A stretch of DNA of 64,000 nucleotides from Tuctoria greenei (taxonomy: Eukaryota; Streptophyta; Magnoliopsida; Poales; Poaceae): contig JAYESD010000005.1 of assembly GCA_036927565.1 (NCBI GenBank), positions 10,818,565 through 10,882,564 on the forward strand, read 5' to 3'. Positions 20,049 through 31,530 of this stretch are shown here, piece after piece; position 1 is the first letter of the stretch; every line of letters starts with the position of its first letter. Below the pieces are notes generated by a model. It searched no databases. It saw only the letters and a list, made by a program, of their open reading frames with translations, and was not told the DNA's origin. A program made the position numbers and the translations under genes.

Positions 20049-21731
20049 TTAAGCCACACTCCGAGCATCAAGGATATTTAGTTCATTTCGGAGTTCACAA
20101 AAGCGCTTTTCATCAAGTGGCTTGGTGAATATGTCGGCCAATTGCTTTTGGGTGTTGACATGGAAATGGCTATATCTCCTTTCATGGAATGGCCTCTCAA
20201 AAAGTGATGCCTTATGTCTATATGTTTTGTTCTAGAGTGCTCAACTAGATTGTGGGCAATTTAAATGGCACTCTCATTGTCACAAAGGAGTGGAATGCAG
20301 TTCATATTGTAATCGTAATCCCTTAGAGTTTGCCACATCCAAAGGAGTTGTGCACAACAACTCCCGGCTGCAAAATACTACGCTTCGGTTGTGGATAAGA
20401 CAATGGAATTTTGTTTCTTGGAGGACCAAGAAACTAGGGATCTACCTAGGAATTGGCATGTATCGGAGGTACTTTTTCTATCTACCTTACATCCAGCATA
20501 ATCTGCATCTGAGTAGCCATTGAGGTTGAATTTGGAGCCTTTTGGATACCAAAGACCAAGGTTAGGTGTATGAACTAAGTATCTCAAGATCCTTTTTACG
20601 GCTGTCAAGTGACACTCCTTACGATTGGCTTGAAATCTTGCACACAAACATACACTCAACATAATGTCTAGCCTAGATGCACATAAATAGAGTAAAGATC
20701 CAACCATGCAGCGATATACCTTTTGGTCGATGCTAGGTCCATCTTCATTGAGATCCAAGTGGCCATTGGTTGCCATGGGAGTCTTTATGGGCTTCGCCTT
20801 GTCCATTCCAAACTTCTTTAGTATGTCTTGAGTGTACTTCATTTGGCTTATGAACGTCCCTTCCTTTTGTTGCCGTACTTGAAATCCCAAGAAGTACTTT
20901 AGCTCTCCCATCATGGACATCTCAAACCTATCTGTCATGATTTTACTAAATACCTCACAAAAAGATGGGTTAGTTGAACCAAAGATTATATCATCAACAT
21001 AGATTTGACAAAAAAAAAAAGATCATTGTCAAAATTCTTTGTAAACAGTGTATAATCTACTTTGCCAATCCTAAAGCCATTTTCAATTAAGAAATATCTA
21101 AGACACGCATACAAAGCTCTAGGAGCTTGTTTGAGGCCGTAGAGAGCCTTACGCAATTTAAACACGTGGTCAGGGAACTCTTCGTCTTCAAACTTGGGGG
21201 GTTGCTCCACATACACCTCCTCCTTGATTGGTCCGTTGAAGAAGGTGCTTCGACTTGTGAATACCCTTTGGCCACAAGTTGCGCCTTGTTCCTTGTCACC
21301 ACCCCGTGTTCGTCTTGTTTGTTGCGGAAGACTCACTTGGTGCCGACAATGTTCGCATTGGGTCTTGCCACGAGTTCCCACACCTCGTTCCGCTTGAAGT
21401 TGTTCAATTCTTATTGCATTGCCACCACCCAGTCCGGATCATTCAATGCATCCTCAACCCTTCGTGGTTCCAAAAAGGATACAAACGCATAGTGCTCACA
21501 AAAGTTAGCTATGCGAGATCTAGTGGTTACTCCCTTTTGGATGTCACCGATGATATTGGGTATTGGGTGATCCCTTTGGACGCATTGGTGTACTCTTGGG
21601 TGTGGCACTTGCTGTCTCGAATCTTCATGATCATCTTCTTCTCCCTCTAAATTATTGCCTTCATTGACTTGTTGATCATCTTCACTTTCTTGAGGTTGAT
21701 CTTGTATGGAAGCTCCCCCTTGATCATTGGT
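20049..21731 (-). pseudogene. Element A RT and RNase H
   Basis: RT blocks in order: KALYGLKQAPRALY, FRIGKVDYTLFTKN, then an A-run at about 21010-21020 that shifts the frame just before the YVDD codons. It resumes with MTDRFEMSMMGELKYFLGFQV, GSLLYLCASRLDIMLS, and RNase H with GYSDADYAGCKVDRKSTS and SWSSKKQNSIVLSTTEA. The RNase H end (ADIFTKPLDEKRFCELRNEL region) is broken again before the stop at 20049. Reverse transcription function is inferred from family motifs. The copy is dead. Confidence 0.88.
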
Positions 21732-22454
21732 CTACTCTTGTGGTTCATTTTCCTCATGGATATGTAGAGGTGGCTCTTGTGGTTGAACTTCGCCTAACGC
21801 CATCCTTCTCAATGCTTGGCAAGGAGCTTCTTCTTTATCTAGCACACATGCATCACCTTGCTCCTTTTGGGAGCCATTAGTTTCATCGAACACTACGTCA
21901 CGTGCTACTTCAACAAGTCCGGAGGTCTTGTTGAAGACATGATAGGCGTAAGTGTTCAAATCATAACCAAGCAAGAAACCTTCATCGGACTTCGAAGCGA
22001 ACTTTGAAGTCCTAGGCTTCTTGTTTAAAATATAACATGGAGAACCAAAAACTCGAAAATATGAAATATTAGGCTTGTTACCGGTAAGTAGCTCATAGGA
22101 TGTCTTCTTGAGTAGTCGATGAAGATAAAGTCAATTTATGGCGTGGCAAGCGGTGTTAATCGCTTCTGCCCAAAATCGATCCGAGGTCTTGTACTCATCG
22201 AGCATTGTTCTCGCCATCTCTATGAGTGTTCGGTTCTTTCTTTCGGCAACTCCATTTTGTTGAGGGGAGTACGGAGATGAAAACTTGTGCTTTATGCCTT
22301 CTTCATCAAGGTACTCCTCCACTTGTGTGTTCTTGAACTCCGTGCTGTTGTCGCTTCTAATGTTCTTGATTGTTGATGAGAATTCATTTTGAGCTCGCTT
22401 GAAGAACTTCTTGAGTATTCCTTGTGTTTCTGACTTGTCATGCAAAAAGAAAAC
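21732..22454 (-). pseudogene. Element A integrase
   Basis: Contains SSTIKNIRSDNSTEFKNTQ (second catalytic Asp) and SPYSPQQNGVAERKNRTLIE (catalytic Glu block), then the C-terminal region with AYHVFNKTSGLVEVARDVVF. Premature stops at about 22131 and 22446 and frameshifts around 22110 and 21975 break it. Integrase joins cDNA to the chromosome. The Gln-rich linker to RT is partly in another frame at 21411-21608. Confidence 0.87.
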
Positions 22455-23174
22455 CTAAGTGAAGCGAGAAAAATCATCAACAACTACTAAACCATATTTG
22501 TTACCGCCGATGCTTATGTAGGCAATTGGACAAAATAAGTCCATATGAAGTAGCTCGAGCGGTCTTGTTGTAGTCATGACGTTCTTGGCGGGGTGAGGTG
22601 CTCCAACTTGCTTCCCAGCTTGGCACGCGCTACAAGGCCTGTCTTTCTCAAACACAATATACTTCAAACCTCGGATGTGATCGCCCTTGAGGAGTTTTTG
22701 AAGGTTCTTCATACCAACATGCGCTAGCTGTCTATGCCACAGCCAACCCATGTTGGTCTTTGCAATCAAGCATGTGTCAAGTTCGGCTTTATCCTTGTTG
22801 AAGTCAACAATATAGAGCTTTCCCTTTAACATACCCTTGAATGCAATGGAACAATCACTCCTCCTAGAAACGGTCACACCCTCGTTAGTGAATAAGCAAT
22901 TATAACCTTTGTCACATAATTGAGATATGGACAGTAGGTTATAATCTAAGGAATCAACATGTAATACATGAGAAAGTGTGTGTTTAGATGATATGTCAAT
23001 TTTACTGGTACTGAGCACCTTCCCTTGACTATTATTTCCAAAATAGATGCCTTCATTTGGATCCTCATTCTCTTCATATTCAACGAACATTCTTCTTTCT
23101 CCGGTCATATGGTTGGTGTAGCCACTGTCTAACACCCATTTAGATCCACCGGAGGAATAGGCCCGCAAAAACAA
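22455..23174 (-). pseudogene. Element A protease and GAG-pre-integrase region
   Basis: The N-terminus shows WVLDSGYTNHMTG, the protease active-site block with the usual Cys after Gly replaced by Tyr. The GAG-pre-integrase zinc-binding region follows (WLWHRQLAHVGMKNLQKL ... CSACQAGKQVGAPHPA), then the integrase start LLHMDLFCPI and VVVDDFSRFT. A TAG stop at 22455 cuts it. The element E counterpart at 63429-64000 is very similar, so A and E belong to the same family. Confidence 0.88.
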
Positions 23175-23175
23175 T

Positions 23176-25569
23176 TTATTCCTTGGTTTTAGGTACCCAA
23201 GCTTGCTTGTGTCCTAGGAGGTTAGTCACAAGAGATTTGGGCACCAACACATGAGACTTGGTGTTCCCATGGCGTGGCCCAACATAATGAGCATAAACCT
23301 TTCCATAATTACTTTTCATTAGGATGTAAGATGCATCGAAAGTATTGAAAAGTAACTTTTGTTGTTTATACACAGGACTAGTCTGGGAGGCCGGACTTGT
23401 CCGGACCCTGACCGGACTAGTCTGGCGGTCATGCGTTTTGTACTTATTAATTTTTGACTTTCCAGTTTGGAAGGCTCCTCTCTTTACAAAGACATTGCTA
23501 TCCCTATTATTCTTATGGCTTCTAGCTTGTTGGTTTTCACCATGGGAGTAACCAATGCCATATTTGGCATTTGGAGGTCTTGTGACCAAGTATGCACTAC
23601 GTGCATATTTGATCTTCTCCTTGTCAAATATGTCACTTTGGGTAGGATGCTTATCCTTTATAGAGGTTGGCTTGTCTTTCAAACTGGTATCAACTTTATT
23701 ACATGTACAAGTAGAAGCAACTTCAGTTTTAATGGGTTGAGAAGGTGAACTTGAAGAGGATGAAGGGTCACCTTGCTTGAGTGACTCAACTTGCACTTCA
23801 AGGATCTTGTTAACCTTGATTAGGTTAGCAAGTTCTTCCTTGATTGCATCATTTGAGTCGTTTAACTCCAAGCAAGTTTCCTTGCTTGAAACTAACTCAA
23901 CCTCTAGTGACTTGCTTCGCTCCTTTTCAAGATCTAGAAGTTTGTCAGGTTTGACATGTTCCTCCCTTTGAGAGATAATCATGTCCTCTTGACGATGCAT
24001 CAACCTCTCCTTCTCAACAAGTTGATCGAGTAAAAATTTCATTTTGGTGGCAGTTTTCTTATCTAATCCAATAAGCATGTCCTCATTATCACTATTGATT
24101 TCATCATCGCTAGAATAGTAATGCACGGAAGGGGGTTTGGTGTTTACCTTGCGTTTACCTTCCTTTGCCATGAGGAAAGTGCCATTTCCCTTCCATGTGC
24201 TGAGTGTAGGGAAGAGAGTAGACTTCTTGGATGTCTTCTCGATGGCTATGCTAGCCATCTCTTCTTCTTCGGATGATGAGGACTAATCATTTGAGTCCCA
24301 CTCTTTCCCTATGTGAGCTTGTTCGGCTTGTTTCTTCTTCTTGAAGAATTTCTTGGGTTGAGGCTTGGCTTGTTTGGTCTTCTTCTTGTTCTCTTCATAT
24401 GGGCAATCAACTATAAAGTGGATATACTCACCACAATTATAGCATGCCCACCTCAACTTTGGCTTTGTTCTTTCCTTGTACTTTCCTTCACTTGATTTAG
24501 CACCTTGTCTCTTCTTCATTATTCTCTTGAATTTCTTCATGAACATATCATGTCTTCTTCATCTAATTCACTGCTCTCATCATCACCTCTTCTTCTAGCT
24601 GAGTTTCTCAAGCTTATTTAGATAGGGGCTTGAGGGTGGACTTCAAAGCAACCCCTTTCTTCTTTGCCGAGGTGAGGTCGGCAATTTCCTTGACATGCTT
24701 TACTTGTTTTTCCATTATCTCGAAATTGATGATTTTTCCAACTAATTCATCCGGAGTCATTTTCTTGTATCTGGGGCTTTCTCTAATCATTGAGCATAAG
24801 GTGAAGTTTCGAGGCATGAAAGCTCTAAGGATGATCTTCACCACCTCGTGGTCATTCCACTTCTTACTTCCCTATGATCGAACCTTGTTGACGAGTGTCT
24901 TTAATCGGTTGTACATATCTTGAGGTGACTCGTCTTCTTCGATTGTGAATCTTCCTAATTTGCCTTCGATCATTTTGCTTTTTGCTTCACGCACATGTCG
25001 ATCACCTTCATGAGCAGTTTGCAATGTACCCATATCTCCTTCGCAATCTCAAGTCCATCCACCTTGGCGAACTCGTCCCAACGGAGCGAAGAGGTAATTA
25101 CTGCCGCGGCTTGAGCGTTTCGGTGAATTGCCTACTCTTGGCTTGGTGTAAGTTCTTCATCGTCGTTTGGGATATCTATTCCTGTGTACACAATATGCCA
25201 TAGACTTGGATTGAGAGAGATTAGATGCATTTTCATATTTTGCCTCCACATTGAGTAATCACTTCCGTCAAAATGTGGGGCTTTTCCAAGTGGGATAGAC
25301 AAATAATGATTATTGTTGGAATTAAGATGATCATAGTTGAATGGATATCGGGAGTAGTCGGTGTGACTACTCCCCTTCTTCTTTTCTTCAATCTTCACTT
25401 TCCCTTTGGAAAGTGTCTTCTTTCTTAGTAGCACCTTTAGTTCTAGTGTCTCCTCATTGTCGTCCTCGAAGTCCTGAATGGCTTCGAGGAGCTTCTCCAC
25501 CTTTTGGTTCTTGTCATCATCAACCTTTTCTTGGTTGTTGCTCTTGTGGATGTCCTTCATGTCCGACAT
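23176..25569 (-). pseudogene. Element A gag
   Basis: Four readable pieces. 25569-25132: N-terminus with PHFDGSDYSMWRQNMKMHL, the Copia gag opening. 24844-24614: capsid helices (MTPDELVGKIINFEIMEK). 24546-24283: Lys-rich region with zinc knuckle CYNCGEYIHFIVDC. 24258-23176: long coiled coil (QLVEKERLMHRQEDMIIS and on) then a basic tail. The long coiled-coil extension is usual in SIRE gag. Frameshifts or stops separate the pieces. The palindrome DNA at 23374-23427 is read here as repeated Thr-Ser-Pro. Confidence 0.84.
23374..23427. repeat. Palindromes inside element A gag coding sequence
   Basis: Three palindrome copies (ACTAGT, ACTTGT, ACTAGT cores) lie within an open gag frame. The 12-bp unit has no stop in this frame and is translated RTSP or QTSP, giving QTSPVRVRTSPASQTSPV. 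Confidence 0.8.
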
Positions 25570-25605
25570 GATCTTCTTCGAGCGATTAGTCTCTTTCTTG
25601 AAGAA

Positions 25606-25622
25606 CCTGCTCTGATACCAAT
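25606..25622 (-). other. Element A primer-binding site
   Basis: ATTGGTATCAGAGCAGG on the minus strand directly follows the 5' LTR end CACATTCA, complementary to initiator tRNA-Met. Confidence 0.92.
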
Positions 25623-26393
25623 TGAATGTGGCCTAGAGGGGGGTGAATAGGCCTTTTTGAAATTTGTTGGAACCTGCAACACTTAATCACCAGATTAAAA
25701 CTTGAGATATCGGACTAGTCCGGTAAAGTGCAGACTAGTCCGGTGTGTATCGACTAGGTTGATTAAGTTTGATCGATTAATTTGATTCTATGATGTATGC
25801 AGCGGAAATATACAGTTAATTGAAGTGTTGCAATATGATGTACTAGAATATATCACAATTCAATCTTATACTTAATGATTCAATGTAAAGTAAGCAATAT
25901 TTATTCAAACCCTAGATTGTTGTGATGAATAAGAACGATGAACACAAAACAAGAACACAAGCGATTTATCCAGTGGTTTGGCTCCCACAGAGGCAACCTA
26001 CATCCACGTTGAGGAGTCCACAAAAGGACCGGGTCTTCTCCAACCCTACCCTCATCGGATCGCCACAAAGGTCAATTCTCTTCCACTTATCACAAAGGGG
26101 TGAATAACCGAATTCAAGGGGCCTTCTCACACGTTGAGGGCTCCCCGAGATTATAACAAGAAACACCACCAAGAACACACTCAAAGGATTACAATAAAAA
26201 TCACAGGAGTGTGTTAGAGAATCAAACCAAGATCTCAATGAGTGTTGAACGTGTCTCTCCAATGATCTAGAGTGTATCCTCAAAGGATTGATCTTTGTTG
26301 CACTTAATTTCGTGGAGAGATGTGTTTTTGAGGCTCTTGGGAGGTGTGATGGTGCTAGGGTTCGAGTTGGATTAAAGTTGGGCCGCGCACTTC

Positions 26394-26401
26394 TATTTAT
26401 A
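26394..26401 (-). promoter_or_regulatory. TATA box, element A 5' LTR
   Basis: TATAAATA on the minus strand, 37 bp downstream of the palindrome array, the same geometry as in the other LTR. Confidence 0.75.
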
Positions 26402-26437
26402 TGGGGTTTCTAAAAGTGACCGTTAGGGTTTAGAAAG

Positions 26438-26922
26438 ATCGGACTAGTCCGTGGTGGACACTGGACTAGTCCGGTGTGCTGTGTGTAGCAAACCCTAAGT
26501 GTCCCGAAATATCAGACTAGTTCGGCTAGGAGCAGACTTGTCTGATTTCACTTTTGGAAATCTTTAGACTAGTCCGATAGACAACGAACTTATCCTGACA
26601 GTGAAACCCTAAGTGGTTATGAGGACAAGTCTGCATTTGGAGGACTTGTCCGATTTAGGTCAGAGAGTTTTTCGGACTAGTCTGTGCTAATATCGGACTT
26701 GTCCGATTAACATCAGAAAGATATCAGACTAGTCTGGTGTGTGATTGGACTTGTCCTATTTTGTGTGACTTGTGGAGTGTTTTGAGGACTAGTCAGCACT
26801 GGGGAGGACTAGCCCGATTCTAGTCAGAGAGATATCGGACTAGTCCGATGGATATCGGACTTGTCCGATCTTGTGCAGAGGGGACATCGGACTAATCCGG
26901 TGTCAGCCGAACTAGTCCGGTC
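26438..26922. promoter_or_regulatory. Phased palindrome array, element A 5' LTR U3
   Basis: Same order and spacing as 16312-16795, with more mismatched copies. Being in the 5' LTR, this is the copy positioned to drive element transcription. Confidence 0.82.
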
Positions 26923-27185
26923 CTGTATAACTTCTTGCAATGTGTGTGTTTATTTGTGATTGAGCTCTTGAGGTGTGTTTCCTTAACACACTCCATACAC
27001 AATGATCTACTATTCTTCTTCCTTGAGCTCATTTCCACTTTGCTCCTCATTCTCCCTTCTTTTTGGCACTTTGCTTATTTTGATATTAAAACCTGTGCTC
27101 ATCTCAACAAAGAGGTTAGGATCTCATTTGCCTATCATAAATCATCCAAAACCCACGAGGGATTCCTAGATGCACTTTTAAAAGC

Positions 27186-27274
27186 TAGTCGGACCTAGCC
27201 AAAAAAAGGTGTTTTGGAAGTATTCAAAGCTTTTATCGTCAAAGCCAATGTATTGAGCACACATAGGTCTCACA
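27186..27274 (-). repeat. Element B 3' LTR, second piece
   Basis: Continues the B LTR after element A and ends at TGTGAGACC (minus) at 27274, beside the polypurine tract. Together with 13984-15495 it gives a 1601-bp LTR against 1620 bp for the other copy. Confidence 0.9.
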
Positions 27275-27287
27275 ATCTCCCCCTTGA
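27275..27287 (-). other. Element B polypurine tract
   Basis: CAAGGGGGAGAT on the minus strand abuts the 3' LTR start. Confidence 0.88.
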
Positions 27288-28306
27288 TGAATGCATTGGC
27301 AACACCACTTAAAATCCAAATATTGGCTTATTCACATTAGAACTTTTGAAAACAATTTCCCCCCCCTTTGTAAAACAGAAATAAAATGAGAAGAAAAACA
27401 AATTCCCCCCCCCCCCTCGAGAAGAATCGTGCCAAAACAATTATGAATATGTGATGTGTAATCAATTTCTCCCCCTTGCATACTTATCTTTTTTAAAAAA
27501 AATTCACATATTGTCTCTCCCCCTTTGACAATGTATTCAGCAAGGTACAAAAGAGAAATTTAAATTGTTATGAGCATATTATAACATATACATATAAAAC
27601 AAAGCTCATCCAAGTCATACAATCAAGTAACTTCCACTATCACATCAATGAGATACATAAAGTAGTGTAAGCCATGCTAGAGATCAAATGTAATTTTCAA
27701 TTTAAGCAAGTCATGATCTCACAAACTTAACTATTTCAAAACCTGAAAGCATGACACTAGTTGCTGCATTTTATAATTTTTCAAAGCACAAATTTAGATC
27801 ATATGATATTTGCAAGAGATTATATGCGCATCTACCTTATTCTAACCAACCAAGTCAAGCCTATGTCATTTGACAATCATAAGCTTAAGTCCATGGTTTT
27901 AGTCATACACAACTCCTTCCAAGTTCATATCTAAGTGCAATGATAAGCAATCTCAAAAGAATAAGTGTGATGCATGCATACTCTCTTGATCTTTTCTCAA
28001 TTTATATTTGTTCATAAAACTCAACATGTGAGTTAATTACTTGATTAATTCCTTATGATTAAAGGCACTTGTGAGCATGCAACAAGTTCAAAACAGCAAG
28101 AAAGTTCGACCATGACCAGATTTAGTGTAAGTAATTATTCCAATTACTAGACATGGCAAAAACTACAAAATGTATAACACAAGTAATGTAGTAAGAACTT
28201 TCAGTATGTAAAAGGAATCAAAAAGTCATATATGTATGAAATACTATGCTCATATTATTTTAATTTCAGATTCACACATAGACTTCTCAAGTTTGAAAAC
28301 TCCCCC
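27288..28306 (-). other. Element B non-coding tail with repeated purine tracts
   Basis: About 1 kb between RNase H stop and polypurine tract, with no third ORF, unlike A and E. It holds four further G-rich runs on the minus strand (about 27358-27366, 27407-27418, 27471-27477, 27519-27525) that resemble extra polypurine tracts. Confidence 0.65.
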
Positions 28307-29702
28307 TCAATTTACGTCATGAGGATGCATAACCCCTATTTCACTACGAATGTAACAAAAACGAGTGAAATCCAAAGGTTTTGTAAAAATGTCAGCTAAT
28401 TGTTGTTCGGTATCTACATGGTGAAGCACAATGTTTCCTTTTTCAACATTATCACAGAGAAAGTGATACCTAATTTCAATGTGCTTAGTTCTAGAATGTT
28501 GCACGGGGTTTTTAGCAATGCAAATGGAACTAGTGTTATCACAAAACAGTGGAACACTATCTAGATCAACCCCATAGTCCTTAAGTGTTTGAACAATCCA
28601 AAGAATTTGTGAGCAAGCACTAGCAGCAGCTACATATTCAGATTCGGCTGTGGATTGTGCAATTGAACTTTGTTTTCTAGAGGACCAAGCAACAAGTGAA
28701 TTACCAAGAAAATGACAAGCACCCGAAGTACTTTTCCTATCAATCCTACAACCCCCAAAATTAGCATCCGAAAAAGCTTTCAAGGTAACAGTTGAGGAAG
28801 AAGGAAGAAAAATGCCAAATTCTTGAGTTCCATGTAAGTACCTGAGAATCCTTTTGAGGGCTTGACGATGTGAAGCACGTGGGGAGGCTTGAAACCGTGC
28901 ACAAAGACATACGCTGAATTGTATGTCCGGTCTTGATGCCGTGAGGTACAAAAGTGATCCGATCATGCTTCTATATTTTTTTTGATCCACGAGTTCACCA
29001 TGTTCATCAAGTTCAAGTGTTGTTGTTGCTCCCATTGGTGTCTGAAGAGACTTGCTTTTGTCTATGTTGAAGCGCCTTAGGAGGTCTTTTGTATACTTCG
29101 TTTGATGCACAAAGGTACCCTCCTTGGTTTGCTTGATTTGCAGCCCCAAAAAGTATGTGAATTCTCCCATCATACTCATTTCAAATTCTGAACTCATCTT
29201 AGCTGAAAACTTCGACACAAGATCATGAGAATTATAACCAAAGATAATATCATCCACATACACTTGAACGAATAATGAGTCATTGCCATGCTTAAGCACA
29301 AAAAGAGTTTTATCAACCTTGCCCATGGTAAACCCCTTTACAAGTAAGAATGTTTTAACCTATCATACCATGCTCTAGGGGCTTGTTTGAGACCGTACAA
29401 GGCTTTGGACAATTTGTAAACATGATTAGGAAAATTTGGATTTTCAAAACCCGGTGGTTGTTTGACATGAACCTCCTCATCTATGTTGCCATTAAGAAAA
29501 GCACTTTTAACATTCATTTGATATAGCTTAAACCTTTAGATGCAGAAAAAGCTAAAAAAAATCTTATGGCTTCTAATCTAGCAACAGGAGCAAAAGTTTC
29601 ATCAAAATCTAGACCTTCAACTTGAGTGAAACCTTGAGCAACCAACCTAGCCTTATTCCTAACCACAATCCCGTCCTCACTTTGTTTATTTTTAAACACC
29701 AA
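28307..29702 (-). pseudogene. Element B RT and RNase H
   Basis: The 29702-29514 piece has the RT start (NKARLVAQGFTQVEGLDFD, FAPVARLEAIR). After a gap with a frameshift near 29340-29510, the 29326-28307 frame is open for 339 codons: QVYVDDIIFGYN, EFTYFLGLQIKQ, GSLLYLTASRPDIQFSVCLC, FSDANFGGCRIDRKSTSGAC, QSSIAQSTAESEYVAAA and HVDTEQQLADIFTKPLD. The catalytic YVDD and the RNase H SDANF and TAESEY blocks are intact. The stop at 28307 is followed by the non-coding tail. This is the best preserved part of B pol. Confidence 0.9.
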
Positions 29703-29747
29703 TTCAGTTCCAATTAAAGTGTGACAATGAGGTGGAGGTACAAGTTT

Positions 29748-30572
29748 CTAAACATTATTTCTTTCAAAATTTTCTAACTCTTCTTGCATGGCAATAATCC
29801 AAGATTCATTAGTGAGTGCGTGTGATATATCTTTGGGTTCAAAAGAAGCAACAAAAGCAGAATGAGCATGAGAGTTTGGATCACAAAACCTGGACCGTGT
29901 GACTCGTTCGTGCAAGCTTCCAATAATTTGTTGTGGAGGATGACTTTTGAGAACCCGGAGGGGAGTGGACACTTCACAAACTTCTCCTTCTTCATGTTCA
30001 TCACAAATCGATGAGCTTGTGACTTGAGGAGGATCTGGACCAGCAATGGTGGTCGTCGGTGCTGGCTGTGAATCAAAATCAGGAGCTCGAACAATATCAT
30101 TAGCTGCTGAATTTTCAGGCAGCAACACCACTTCTTCCTCATCTTCGATGAAAATGCTCTCCCCCTGCGGATATGGATCCGGACCTGCAATGTTTGAGCT
30201 AGTATATGGGCAAGCTTGATCAAAAGACACCTCACAAGTCTCCACAATTTTATTAGTGTCAAGTAAAAGCACACGGTAGCCTCTAGTATGAGATGGATAA
30301 CCAAGAAACATGCCATCAATGGATCTAGGTTCAAATTTATCAAGATTACCATGTTTCTTAAAAAAGCATTTGCATCCAAAGACCCGAAAGTGTGTGACAC
30401 TAGGCCAATATCCAAACAGAAGCTCATACGGTGTTTTACCTAGCTTAGCACGCAAGAAAACACGATTTGAGACATAACAAGCGGTTGCAATCGCATCAGC
30501 CCAAAATTTCCTAGGAGTTTGATATTCATCAAGCATAGTCCTAGCCATCTCAACTAAGGTTCAGTTCTTTCT
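29748..30572 (-). pseudogene. Element B integrase C-terminal half and linker
   Basis: Opens with the end of the catalytic core (ARTMLDEYQTPRKFWADAI), then FRVFGCKCFFKKHGNLDKFE and the typical FLGYPSHTRGYRVLLLDTNK integrase C-terminal block, then an acidic Pro-rich linker to RT (RVTRSRFCDPNSHAHSAF). The upstream Glu-bearing block is damaged at 30548-30590. It would be part of the polyprotein. Confidence 0.87.
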
Positions 30573-30574
30573 TT

Positions 30575-31465
30575 CTACAACACTGTTTTGTTGAGGTACA
30601 TATGGTGAAAAAATTGATGATCTATTCCATTTTCAGCACAAAAGTGATCAAAAGATTGATTTTTAAATTCAGTTCTGTTATCACTTCTAATTGCTTTTAA
30701 AGATCCTGGGTGATCAATTGATAATCTAAGAAATAAAGTTCTAAAGTGACTAAAAGCTTCATTCTTAGATGCCATAAAGTAAACCCAAGAGTATCTAGAA
30801 TAATCATCAACAATCACAAGAACATACCATTTACCTCCAAAAGATTGAACACGTGAAGGTCCTACGGTGTCAAGGTGCAAAGGTTGACACGGTTCAGTTG
30901 TCATGATCATTGTGAGAGGAGTATGTGAACCTGCAACCATCTTAGCATGTCTACAATAAGAGCACACAATTTCTTTGTCCCCTTTAAGCTTAGGCAGCCC
31001 ACATATGCGATCAAGAGCACTAACACGCGTTAGATGATCAAAGCCTACGTGACAAAGTCTACGATGCCAAAAATATAAGTCCTTTGAATCATTAACAACT
31101 AGACACCTATGCTTAGAGGAAGACATATCAAAATCAGCTTTAAAAACTCTTCCAAACCGAGACATGTTAAAATAAGCTCACTATTTGAACCTACAACTTT
31201 GCAGCAGTTTTTATTGAAAATAATTTCCAGATTTTCATCTAGCAATTGTGAAACAGAAAGCAAGTTGTATTTCAGATTTTTGACAAATGTCACATCCTTC
31301 AAAGTGTAGTGATGATTTACTCTAACCAAACCCTTAGCAATTATAGGAGTTGAAGAATTATCGGCACAAGTAACATTCTCTACACATGATAAAAGAGAGG
31401 GAGGAGAACCAATCTTTGTTACCGGTCATGTGGCGTGAGCAACCTGAATCCACAATCCAAATGTT
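30575..31465 (-). pseudogene. Element B protease, GAG-pre-integrase and integrase N-terminal half
   Basis: The protease block WIVDSGCSRHMTG reads near 31460-31420, with intact Asp-Ser-Gly. Next come the frame with HHYTLKDVTFVKNLKYNLLS (31329-31099), then LYFWHRRLCHVGFDHL and CSYCRHAKMVAGSH (GAG-pre-integrase), LHLDTVGPSRV and VIVDDYSRYSWVYF, KAIRSDNRTEFKN. Frameshifts separate the protease from the pre-integrase piece and end the reading at 30575. Confidence 0.86.
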
Positions 31466-31530
31466 CTTCTTCCTCAAGCGTGTAATCTACATAGAAGAAT
31501 AATACGTCAATGACTCAATACTGAGGTTAG

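Larger units (their letters stand above)
15496..27180 (-). mobile_element. SIRE-like Copia element A
   Basis: Complete insertion with LTRs at 15496-17054 and 25623-27180 and target duplication AAAGC at 15491-15495 and 27181-27185. Order on the minus strand: 5' LTR, primer site, gag with long coiled coil, protease, integrase, RT, RNase H, non-coding spacer, a third ORF, polypurine tract, 3' LTR. The total of 11,685 bp is typical of this large Copia lineage. Gag and pol are heavily broken by stops and frameshifts. Both LTRs, two internal spacers and even gag carry the CGGACTAGTCCG palindromes. Confidence 0.94.
25623..27180 (-). repeat. Element A 5' LTR
   Basis: Full-length partner of 15496-17054. 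It contains the promoter of the element: palindrome array at 26438-26922, TATA at 26394-26401, and one palindrome pair at 25708-25745. Several palindromes here have lost CG or CHG bases compared with the other LTR (for example CAGACTAG for CGGACTAG). Confidence 0.94.
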
